NCBI GenBank assembly: GCA_910587545.1 | Contig: CAJUMI010000056.1 | Span: forward strand, 1 to 15,802 | Source: an uncultured Muribaculaceae bacterium | GTDB lineage: Bacteria; Bacteroidota; Bacteroidia; Bacteroidales; Muribaculaceae | Reading direction: 5' to 3' | DNA: 15,802 nucleotides | Part shown: positions 1 to 4,860 of the stretch, piece by piece | How positions within the stretch are numbered: the stretch's first letter is position 1 | How the letters are laid out: every line of letters begins with the position of its first letter | Notes under the pieces: generated by a model | Databases searched by the model: none | What the model saw: only the letters and a program-made list of their open reading frames with translations | Told to the model about the DNA's origin: nothing | Made by a program: the position numbers and the translations under genes

Positions 1-139
1 GAAACGGTGTGCCGTGGTAGAGACTGCAAAACTTGCATTTGTGCCATGTGCAACCGGAGGTCAGTTGCAGGAGCTGCGAGTTGGCTTCGTATGGCGGTCG
101 CCATACCTGACCCGTGAAATGGAGCTGCGGATATATCAT
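1..139 (-). CDS. Radical SAM protein, N-terminal fragment (runs off left edge)
   Basis: The minus strand is open in one frame from the window edge to an ATG at 139. This gives about 46 residues beginning MIYPQLHFTGQVWRPPYEAN. Residues 27-38 read TSGCTWHKCKFC, with cysteines at 30, 35 and 38. This is the CX4CX2C variant of the radical SAM 4Fe-4S motif, found in families whose proteins start with TGQVWRPPYEA-like text and continue with FC.LYHGTPF. These enzymes bind a [4Fe-4S] cluster and cleave S-adenosylmethionine to a radical; the substrate cannot be told from this fragment. The gene is divergent from the HxlR regulator at 275, 135 bases away, so it may be that regulator's target. No other in-frame ATG lies just upstream. 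The family call is firm from the motif; the product function is unknown. Confidence 0.8.
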   Translation of the reverse strand, partial: MIYPQLHFTGQVWRPPYEANSQLLQLTSGCTWHKCKFCSLYHGTPF

Positions 140-169
140 ATCTCGGTTATTTTTATTAATTTTACAGCG

Positions 170-200
170 CAAAATTAGGTGATAATCAGTGATAAAGCAA
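170..200 (-). promoter_or_regulatory. Bacteroidota-type promoter for the radical SAM gene
   Basis: On the minus strand TAATTTTG (177 to 170) matches the -7 element TAnnTTTG, and TTG (200 to 198) lies 20 bases upstream as a -33 element. The predicted start of transcription is near 163, about 25 bases before the radical SAM ATG. The match is by eye and untested. Confidence 0.45.
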
Positions 201-203
201 TGA

Positions 204-230
204 CTTACCGATTGGTTTGACCCTTACCGA
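204..230. repeat. Two CTTACCGA direct repeats between divergent promoters (operator candidate)
   Basis: CTTACCGA occurs at 204-211 and again at 223-230, 19 bases apart start to start, or nearly two helical turns. Both copies lie between the back-to-back promoters of the radical SAM gene and the HxlR gene. An inverted pair, ATTGGTTT (211-218) and AAACCAAT (248-255), flanks the plus-strand promoter. The position suggests a regulator site, perhaps for the adjacent HxlR protein. This is inference only. Confidence 0.4.
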
Positions 231-243
231 AAAGTTAGTTTTG
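212..243 (+). promoter_or_regulatory. Bacteroidota-type promoter for the HxlR gene at 275
   Basis: TAGTTTTG (236-243) matches TAnnTTTG. TTG at 212-214 lies 21 bases upstream; an alternative TTTG at 216-219 has a shorter spacing of 16. Transcription would start near 250, leaving a short leader of about 25 bases. The second CTTACCGA repeat falls inside the spacer, where a bound protein would block RNA polymerase. Confidence 0.45.
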
Positions 244-274
244 CATAAAACCAATCACTTCCGACATCGAGAAA

Positions 275-649
275 ATGGCAAAAAAACTGGACTACGAATA
301 TTGCAAGGCGGCTCCCATGCTTGAATGGATGGGTAACAAATGGGCTTTGGTGGTGCTTCTGAAAGTTTCGGAGAATGAGCCTGTAAGGTTCAACGAACTA
401 TACAGGACAATCCCGTCCATATCAGAGAAAGTCCTCTCCCAAGTCCTACGCCAGTTATACACCGACGGGATTCTTGATCGTCAGTTATATCCAGACGTAC
501 CTCCGCGGGTTGAATACTCGGTCTCCGATTTCGGCAAGACGCTGCTGCCACTTGTTCAAAACCTTATAGATTGGGGGCGCGATAATTTTGATACTATAAT
601 AAAAAATCGGCAAGGTCGGGGATGTAGCACTGCCGACTCCAACCAATAA
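275..649 (+). CDS. HxlR-family winged-helix transcriptional regulator (first copy)
   Basis: This 124-residue protein is the normal length for the HxlR/YodB family. The fold shows the expected order: an N-terminal Cys10 before the first helix, MGNKWALVVLL (19-29), RFNELYRTIPSISEKVLSQVLRQL (38-61) as the DNA-recognition helix region, and the wing VPPRVEYSVSDFGKTL (75-90). HxlR proteins bind DNA as dimers, and many sense electrophiles, quinones or oxidants through the conserved N-terminal cysteine. This copy has one such cysteine and another near the C-terminus (Cys117). It is divergent from the radical SAM gene, so that gene and itself are the likely targets. Its stop lies 24 bases from the end of a second, convergent HxlR gene. 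The start at 275 fits the family N-terminus. The ligand is unknown. Confidence 0.92.
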   Translation: MAKKLDYEYCKAAPMLEWMGNKWALVVLLKVSENEPVRFNELYRTIPSISEKVLSQVLRQLYTDGILDRQLYPDVPPRVEYSVSDFGKTLLPLVQNLIDWGRDNFDTIIKNRQGRGCSTADSNQ

Positions 650-673
650 GAACAAATGATAACCTTAGTCAAA

Positions 674-1042
674 TCACTGATGCTTCTTCACATTTGATTT
701 GACAGCATCAAGGTTTTGCCGGCCCCATTCCGTCAGTTGATTTAATATGGGGATAAGCGACTGCCCTAATTCTGTCAATCCATATTCTGTACGGGGCGGA
801 ACTTCGGCATACAATTTTCGCCGGATGAGTCCGCAAGATTCCAATGTCTTCAAATGCCCTGAAAGAACTTTTGGAGAAATGTCCGGGATTGCTCTTGACA
901 GTTCATTGAAACGCATGACACCGAACTCATTGAGAATCACTAACAGGAGCATCGACCATTTATTTGCGAAATGAGAAATTACATTGCGCATCGGACAAGT
1001 GGCAATGCAAGAATATTTTTTTGAAATTTTTTCATCTTTCAT
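674..1042 (-). CDS. HxlR-family winged-helix transcriptional regulator (second copy)
   Basis: The protein has 122 residues. Family landmarks are TCPMRNVISHFANKWSMLLL (15-34), RFNELSRAIPDISPKVLSGHLKTL (44-67) and the wing VPPRTEYGLTELGQSL (81-96). The conserved redox cysteine is Cys16 in the CPMRN motif. There is also Cys12 four residues earlier and Cys70 at the end of the recognition region, so thiol-disulfide switching is possible. It is only moderately similar to the HxlR at 275, so the two are paralogs rather than a recent duplication. It is divergent from the DJ-1/PfpI gene at 1193 across 150 bases containing two palindromes. Regulation of the DJ-1 gene and itself is the natural reading. 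HxlR regulators beside oxidative or electrophile-stress enzymes are well known (YodB and HypR of Bacillus). Confidence 0.93.
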   Translation of the reverse strand: MKDEKISKKYSCIATCPMRNVISHFANKWSMLLLVILNEFGVMRFNELSRAIPDISPKVLSGHLKTLESCGLIRRKLYAEVPPRTEYGLTELGQSLIPILNQLTEWGRQNLDAVKSNVKKHQ

Positions 1043-1079
1043 CTTATTGAAAATGTTTAAAAGTGAGTTTGAGGTAAGT

Positions 1080-1098
1080 GGCTACTTTCAAAGTAACC
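1080..1098. promoter_or_regulatory. 19-bp palindrome, candidate HxlR operator
   Basis: GGCTACTTTCAAAGTAACC is a near-perfect dyad: eight of nine base pairs match around a single central base. Its core TACTTT-C-AAAGTA is perfect. TACT...AGTA dyads are typical of YodB-type HxlR sites, although the half-site spacing here is shorter. It lies just upstream of the -33 element of the DJ-1 promoter. It also overlaps TTACTTTG (1096 to 1089, minus), a one-mismatch -7 element for the HxlR gene, which would allow autoregulation. Confidence 0.5.
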
Positions 1099-1100
1099 TC

Positions 1101-1131
1101 TTGCACAATAGCTATTTTCGGCATAACTTTG
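1101..1131 (+). promoter_or_regulatory. Bacteroidota-type promoter for the DJ-1/PfpI gene
   Basis: TTG (1101-1103) and TAACTTTG (1124-1131) are separated by 20 bases, a full match to the -33/-7 pattern. The start of transcription would be near 1138, leaving a leader of about 55 bases that contains the second dyad. Confidence 0.55.
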
Positions 1132-1134
1132 CGC

Positions 1135-1160
1135 TATCCAAAGGGTAGCTGTTATCCTTT
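1135..1160. promoter_or_regulatory. Second dyad around the predicted start site (possible operator)
   Basis: AAAGG (1140-1144) and CCTTT (1156-1160) are the ends of a 21-base dyad with 8 of 10 pairs matching. Inside it are GGGTA (1143-1147) and TATCC (1153-1157), and another TATCC lies at 1135-1139. These repeat the GGnTA/TAnCC ends of the upstream palindrome with different spacing. They sit on the predicted start site of the DJ-1 transcript, a good position for repression. Confidence 0.35.
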
Positions 1161-1192
1161 GCAAAGTTAACTAAAATAAAGACAACACACAA

Positions 1193-1795
1193 ATGAAAGA
1201 AATCAACATCAAGATTACTGCATCACCGGAAATAACCGAGTCAGCTTCATTCGTGATGCTCGGAGATGGCTTTGATGAAGTCGAGGCACTTGCCCCGGTT
1301 GATGTCATGCGACGTGCAGGAATGTCAATCTTTACCGTTTCCATGACAGAAAACCGAGTAGTGAGAGGCGCAACCGGAAATCTCGTGATTGCAGACATGG
1401 CAATCTCTGACTTGAATCCGGAAATGATAGACTGGCTTATATTCCCCGGCGCAGACAAGTCGGAGGCTGCCGTAAATATCAGCCTTGAATTGCAGACTAT
1501 CGTGAAGAATCATTGGAAAAATGGAGGCGACATCGCAGCGATATGTGCGGCTCCGGCTCTTGTGCTTGGTCCACTCGGAATCATATCGGAAGTTAGTGCA
1601 ACCGGCTATCCGTTCTTGAAAGAGGACTTTGAAAAGAACGGAGGTATATACTCCGATGCCGCTGTTGTGGAAGGCAATCATCTTATAACGTCAAAAGGCC
1701 CCGGCACTACACTGGAATTTGCTCTTGCCATAGTTCGTAGAGCAAAAGGCTATGAGACGGAGAAGGCACTTCGTGAATGTATGGTAATATCATAA
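1193..1795 (+). CDS. DJ-1/PfpI family protein
   Basis: The protein has 200 residues. DGFDEVEALAPVDVMRRAG (25-43) is the family's first signature, with Glu31 in the place of the conserved acidic residue next to the catalytic thiol. DIAAICAAPALVLG (113-126) is the nucleophile elbow with Cys118, equivalent to human DJ-1 Cys106. TSKGPGTTLEFALAIV (166-181) is the third conserved block. The family includes oxidative-stress sensors, chaperones, glyoxalases and proposed deglycases; the reaction cannot be assigned here. The protein is cytoplasmic. The N-terminus is about 15 residues longer than in most DJ-1 proteins (first strand at 18-23), and the ATG used follows the promoter sensibly. It is divergent from an HxlR regulator and followed by a strong terminator, so it forms a single-gene unit, probably induced by oxidative or carbonyl stress. 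Confidence 0.93.
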   Translation: MKEINIKITASPEITESASFVMLGDGFDEVEALAPVDVMRRAGMSIFTVSMTENRVVRGATGNLVIADMAISDLNPEMIDWLIFPGADKSEAAVNISLELQTIVKNHWKNGGDIAAICAAPALVLGPLGIISEVSATGYPFLKEDFEKNGGIYSDAAVVEGNHLITSKGPGTTLEFALAIVRRAKGYETEKALRECMVIS

Positions 1796-1829
1796 AGATA
1801 TTATATCAAACAAAGATTCCAACCATATT

Positions 1830-1870
1830 AAATCCACCGAAAGAAGCGATTTTCTCTCGGTGGATTTTTT
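1830..1870 (+). terminator. Intrinsic terminator of the DJ-1/PfpI gene
   Basis: AAATCCACCGA (1830-1840) pairs perfectly with TCGGTGGATTT (1857-1867). The loop contains a further AGAA/TTCT pairing, and the second arm runs into a T tract. It starts 35 bases after the DJ-1 stop. Confidence 0.87.
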
Positions 1871-1871
1871 A

Positions 1872-2222
1872 TTAGTGGAGCTTGGGGCCTTTGCGTAGTT
1901 GCTCGGCTTTTTGCTCGTTTCTGAAACGGTGCAAAGCCTCTTCGATGCTCATGCCGGGGATTGCTTTGCCACCAGCTGTCGTTGGAAAACTTCGGGAATT
2001 TCTTTCTGCTAAAGCGCTTGCGCGATGATGAGGTCGGAGGAATATACTTTGCACCGCATACGGTGTCGGGTAATGGAGGTATGACAATCGGCTTGGCTGC
2101 GGTGACTTAGGCTGTGACAGACGGCAATTCCGGTGATAATTACGCTTTCTGTCTTTCCGGGCCTCTAAAAGCCCTCTGCGACGGAGCATCGCGTTGAATA
2201 CTTTGCAGAATTTATCGGCCAT
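1872..2222 (-). CDS. Doubtful hypothetical ORF, possibly a decayed gene
   Basis: This minus-strand reading frame of 116 residues has an ATG start and resembles nothing I recognise. Its two ends look protein-like: a basic start MADKFCKVFNAMLRRRGLLE and a charged helical end with MSIEEALHRFRNEQKAEQLR. The middle has no acidic residue from 25 to 72 and is rich in Pro, His, Arg and Ser, as in a shadow or frameshifted frame. Another minus-strand frame is more protein-like in the middle (about 1975-2110). A plus-strand frame at 1982-2194, broken by one TAG at 2108, also reads plausibly (GGIYFAPHTVSGNGGMTIGL). The stretch may therefore be the remnant of one gene with frame changes, on either strand. 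It directly follows the DJ-1 terminator. Confidence 0.25.
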   Translation of the reverse strand: MADKFCKVFNAMLRRRGLLEARKDRKRNYHRNCRLSQPKSPQPSRLSYLHYPTPYAVQSIFLRPHHRASALAERNSRSFPTTAGGKAIPGMSIEEALHRFRNEQKAEQLRKGPKLH

Positions 2223-2368
2223 TACGAAAAATTCAGTAATTTTGTCTTAGGTGAGCATGGCGATAAGAGCATTTGTTTGTAATTAAGTACTATAAATTTA
2301 ATGCTTTTGTTGCTAATCGCCAAATTTTCAGCTGTTTATTTTTTTTATAGAGTTCACGTTAAAATATT
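2223..2368. other. AT-rich spacer upstream of the plus-strand cluster
   Basis: I see no gene here. TAATTTTG at 2237-2244 matches a plus-strand -7 element but has no clear -33 partner. The last 90 bases are AT-rich with a run of eight T (about 2339-2346). The promoter of the cluster starting at 2369 probably lies here but cannot be placed. Confidence 0.4.
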
Positions 2369-2611
2369 ATGTTTGTAGCAATTCTGACATATAAGACGCA
2401 GTTTGAAGAGGTTGACCGTCATCTTCAGGCGCACCGCGACTATCTTGCCGGGCATTATGCTGCAGACATTATGATGGCTAACGGCTCGGCAACGCTCGAA
2501 TTGGCCAAAGAACGGCTTATGATGCTCGAAAACGACGCACCGGATCGGGCGGAAGTGAGCTATCAGCCTAACAATCTGTATTTTGTTTGCTTATCTCCAA
2601 TCGGTAAATGA
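2369..2611 (+). CDS. YCII-like protein with an internal deletion
   Basis: The 80-residue product begins MFVAILTYKTQFEEVDRHLQ and continues to AHRDYLAGHY (21-30). This is the first half of a YciI/YCII domain, with the conserved His22 of the ferredoxin-like fold. Family members then carry a segment of about 15-20 residues of the type GKFICSGP..PRTGG. That segment is missing: HYAAD runs straight into IMMANGSATLELAKERLMML, which resembles the later IILANA..EEAEAIL helix and ends in a diverged last strand. Normal length is 90-100 residues. The two other plus-strand frames do not restore the lost segment, so this is a deletion rather than a simple frameshift. The stop overlaps the next start as ATGA (2608-2611), indicating translational coupling. 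It may be non-functional or divergent. Confidence 0.65.
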   Translation: MFVAILTYKTQFEEVDRHLQAHRDYLAGHYAADIMMANGSATLELAKERLMMLENDAPDRAEVSYQPNNLYFVCLSPIGK

Positions 2612-3210
2612 AAATGCGTAAGGCGTTGTTTTTATTCACAATAATTGTATTGGCACTTTGCCCGGCTTGCGATTGCAGCAGGGGCAATGGTCGGGAAATC
2701 GCATCAGCCTCTACATCCACTGCCGTACATGAAGACGGTGTGCCCATGGGAAGTAAAGTCGGGGAAGGCAATGCCGTTGTTGCCGAAATAAATGAGGATG
2801 CTGCTGTCAAGGCTTATCTCATCGCTGACAGTTGCGCCGGTCCATTCAGGATTGATGCCGTCATTTCAGAAGACATGCAAGGTTTTGATATCACGAAATC
2901 TCAGGAAGAAAAATTATTGCCGACCGGTGAAACATGTGAAATTCCTGTATATATTTACGAAATTGGCAATGAGGGTTGGGTGAAAGTCACTCCGCAGTAT
3001 GATGCTGCGACCGGCGGCACAATCGGAAAAACAAACGAAATCCTTGTATATTCCGACTTATTTCTCACTGACAAGGGCATCGGCGCCATGTCGTCGTTAG
3101 AGGAATTTGCCGCCAATTATCCTGATTTCCGTATTCGCTATATGCGCGAAGCGGGAATATATGTCGCCGAAACGCAACAACTAAAAAATGTGGCAGTTTG
3201 TGATAGATAA
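2608..3210 (+). CDS. Exported protein of unknown function, 3' end frame-shifted
   Basis: The 200-residue product starts with a signal sequence: basic MKMRKA, hydrophobic LFLFTIIVLALCPA, then a cysteine cluster (Cys18, Cys21, Cys23). A lipoprotein is possible, but neither LALC nor CPAC is a good lipobox. The mature part is acidic and mixed alpha/beta, with VKAYLIADSCAGPFRIDAVI (67-86) and a region beginning EIPVYIYEIGNEGWVKVTPQ (131-150). I do not recognise the family. The frame ends in LKNVAVCDR immediately after a run of six A (3183-3188). If one A is skipped there, the sequence stays open to a TAA at 3320-3322, adding about 44 credible residues ending FTAIRIIK and closing the gap to the next gene to 5 bases. 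The true product is therefore probably near 237 residues. It is coupled to the YCII-like gene by an ATGA overlap. Confidence 0.7.
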   Translation: MKMRKALFLFTIIVLALCPACDCSRGNGREIASASTSTAVHEDGVPMGSKVGEGNAVVAEINEDAAVKAYLIADSCAGPFRIDAVISEDMQGFDITKSQEEKLLPTGETCEIPVYIYEIGNEGWVKVTPQYDAATGGTIGKTNEILVYSDLFLTDKGIGAMSSLEEFAANYPDFRIRYMREAGIYVAETQQLKNVAVCDR

Positions 3211-3322
3211 TGAATGCTGTCGCTGTGACGAAACCTCTTTGGAGTCAAACGAAGCCTTCGATCTGCAAGTCTCCGATTTCGTAAAAGAATCACACTTCAC
3301 AGCAATACGCATAATAAAATAA
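3185..3322 (+). pseudogene. Displaced 3' end of the exported-protein gene
   Basis: This is the continuation of the preceding gene in the +1 frame. It opens at 3185, right after an in-frame TAA at 3182-3184, reads MWQFVIDNECCRCDETSLES and ends FVKESHFTAIRIIK before TAA at 3320-3322. Residue make-up is normal for a protein, with balanced acidic, basic and hydrophobic residues, and it fills what would otherwise be a 117-base gap in a tightly packed cluster. It has no start of its own with plausible context. Confidence 0.55.
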
Positions 3323-3327
3323 TAGCC

Positions 3328-3702
3328 ATGGAATATAACGTATTAAACCACAACAACGCCTTTTGTACCGTTACAGATGCCGACATTGAAAATGCGGTAA
3401 AGTCCGGCGAGCCATTGCCTCGGGCGATTATACAGGCGATGGGCAGATCGCACGATGACAAATATTTGGAATACATGTATCCGATACTTTATCATGACGT
3501 GAATTATATGCGTCAGGATGCCGCGCTAGGCATAATCAATCTGAACGGTCGCAAGGGGCTGGAGGCATTGAAAGAGAGGGAGCGCAGCATCGATGCTTCT
3601 TTATATGATGAATTTCCAAGCGAGAAGGCGGGATTATCCGTATTGAGGAAGGTCCGGAGGGTATTCTTCGTTATTTCCGGTCAGAAGACGGGTTGGATTT
3701 AG
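3328..3702 (+). CDS. HEAT-like repeat protein, N-terminal part (frame-disrupted)
   Basis: The product has 124 residues, of which the first 96 or so look genuine. RAIIQAMGRSHDDKYLEYMY (32-51) and LYHDVNYMRQDAALGIINLN (54-73) form the helix pairs of a HEAT-like repeat, with the typical pattern of a conserved Asp/Arg turn. The last 25 residues are basic and unlike the rest. The -1 frame (codon position of 3693) is open from 3612 and reads GGIIRIEEGPEGILRYFRSE there, joining smoothly to the protein encoded to 4136. A base therefore seems to be missing near 3615-3632, and the intact protein would have about 268 residues. It lies five bases after the restored end of the preceding gene. The role is unknown; HEAT-like proteins usually bind other proteins. 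Confidence 0.65.
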   Translation: MEYNVLNHNNAFCTVTDADIENAVKSGEPLPRAIIQAMGRSHDDKYLEYMYPILYHDVNYMRQDAALGIINLNGRKGLEALKERERSIDASLYDEFPSEKAGLSVLRKVRRVFFVISGQKTGWI

Positions 3703-4136
3703 TGAAGTATTGCCTGTTGTGTTATTATCGTTTAGGTTATGATTACAAGGAAGAGGATATACGCCTGATAAGCGTCATGCTCGGAGAGTTTATCGATAAA
3801 AAGCTAAAGCGTGTCAAAAAGATGACCCGGGAGGATTGGGTTGAATTCGTTTACTTTGCGCTCGACAGTTTATGGGCTGCGGCTCTGGGGACAGATGTTC
3901 TTATGCGGATGAGCGATGAGGCAAGCAAAGAAGTTGTTGATGTATTTCAGCAGATTCCTAGCTGCAGAGCGACAAACGACATGAAGGAACTGATGTCCGA
4001 TATTTCCAAAGGCATGAAGCGTGACTATGCCCTGGAAGTGTTGAGATGCCTCAACGGCAAGACGGGTGGAGGAAATGCACGGAGAGCATACAGGAAAGCT
4101 TTGAAACACTTTAATATAACGGAGGCGGAATTATGA
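3693..4136 (+). CDS. HEAT-like repeat protein, C-terminal part
   Basis: The frame can be opened at a TTG at 3693, but coding text continues upstream in the same frame to about 3618 with no better start. This is therefore the second half of the gene that begins at 3328, not a separate gene. It is alpha-helical throughout: YCLLCYYRLGYDYKEEDIRL, then WVEFVYFALDSLWAAALGTD, and a basic end GGGNARRAYRKALKHFNITE. No signal peptide or membrane segment is seen. The stop overlaps the next start as ATGA (4133-4136), so the two products are probably made together. The function is unknown. Confidence 0.62.
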   Translation: MDLVKYCLLCYYRLGYDYKEEDIRLISVMLGEFIDKKLKRVKKMTREDWVEFVYFALDSLWAAALGTDVLMRMSDEASKEVVDVFQQIPSCRATNDMKELMSDISKGMKRDYALEVLRCLNGKTGGGNARRAYRKALKHFNITEAEL

Positions 4137-4717
4137 GTATGGAACATAAGGCGTTTGTTTTTGACACAAAGAAATTTCATGCCGAGATAGAACCGGTCAT
4201 GAAGGACAGTGTCAGGAACACCGAAGTGGCGCACCGATATATCTGCGACCATCTCGAAGAATTACAGTCTCCTTACACAGGTGATGTGCTGGACGAAGGC
4301 TGGGAAGAGGAGTTTGGAGCGCTGACGCTTCAGGTCTATTTCGATATCCTGCTCACGGCATGCTATGACGTTGACGATGATATGGGGCTTGTTGAGATGT
4401 GGGATGCGGTAAATGAGGTGATTAAATCTCTCGATATTTTTGAGGAGGGCGAGCTCCCCGTAACGGGATGGGAGGTTGAGATCGATGATGTTGTAGTTGA
4501 TCCTGGCATGGAAGGGCTGGGCATTATCGATTGCGACGAAGTAGCGGATATTCTGAACACTTTAAAGGATAACAGAAGTGCTGCCGCAAGAGCCGAACAA
4601 CCAGAAGGATTGCTGTGTGACGCAGATCCGGATGAGTGGATGGAAGCTTATGACGACCTTTGTCACATCTATGAAGAAGCTCTTCGGCAAAAGAAAGGAC
4701 TGCTTCTTACATTTTGA
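4133..4717 (+). CDS. Acidic cytoplasmic protein of unknown function
   Basis: The protein has 194 residues, is strongly acidic, and has no signal peptide or membrane segment. Recognisable stretches are KAFVFDTKKFHAEIEPVM (6-23), LDEGWEEEFGALTLQVYFDI (53-72), a WEVEIDDVVVDPGMEGLGII segment (113-132), and the end DDLCHIYEEALRQKKGLLLTF (174-194). I recall similar acidic hypothetical proteins ending in GLLFTF-like tails, but I know no function for them. The start ATG overlaps the stop of the HEAT-like gene, which argues for a functional pair. Small acidic proteins coupled to HEAT-like partners can be immunity or adaptor proteins, but nothing here proves that. The gene is intact, unlike its three upstream neighbours. 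It faces the gene at 4861 across 143 bases with no clear terminator. Confidence 0.75.
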   Translation: MSMEHKAFVFDTKKFHAEIEPVMKDSVRNTEVAHRYICDHLEELQSPYTGDVLDEGWEEEFGALTLQVYFDILLTACYDVDDDMGLVEMWDAVNEVIKSLDIFEEGELPVTGWEVEIDDVVVDPGMEGLGIIDCDEVADILNTLKDNRSAAARAEQPEGLLCDADPDEWMEAYDDLCHIYEEALRQKKGLLLTF

Positions 4718-4860
4718 CCATTAGGATGATGAACGCAATAATTGTCATCCGCTATCAAAGCTCTGCACTTCGATTCTGGAGTTTCGCAAAAACATAGGCG
4801 AGAAAACACGGCGCCCGCAGTCAGAATGGCCGCGGACGCTGTATTGCAAGTAAACAAAGT

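Noticed and set aside
1..178. Plus-strand open frames at the left edge
   Set aside because: The minus strand of the same bases encodes a recognisable radical SAM cysteine motif, which explains the open frames as shadows.
3693..3702. TTG start for an independent gene at 3693
   Set aside because: Coding sequence in the same frame continues upstream to about 3618, so the TTG is internal to a frame-split gene.
4724..4750. GGATGA and TCATCC form a short inverted repeat after the gene ending at 4717
   Set aside because: Only a six-base stem with a 15-base loop and no T tract; too weak to call a terminator.
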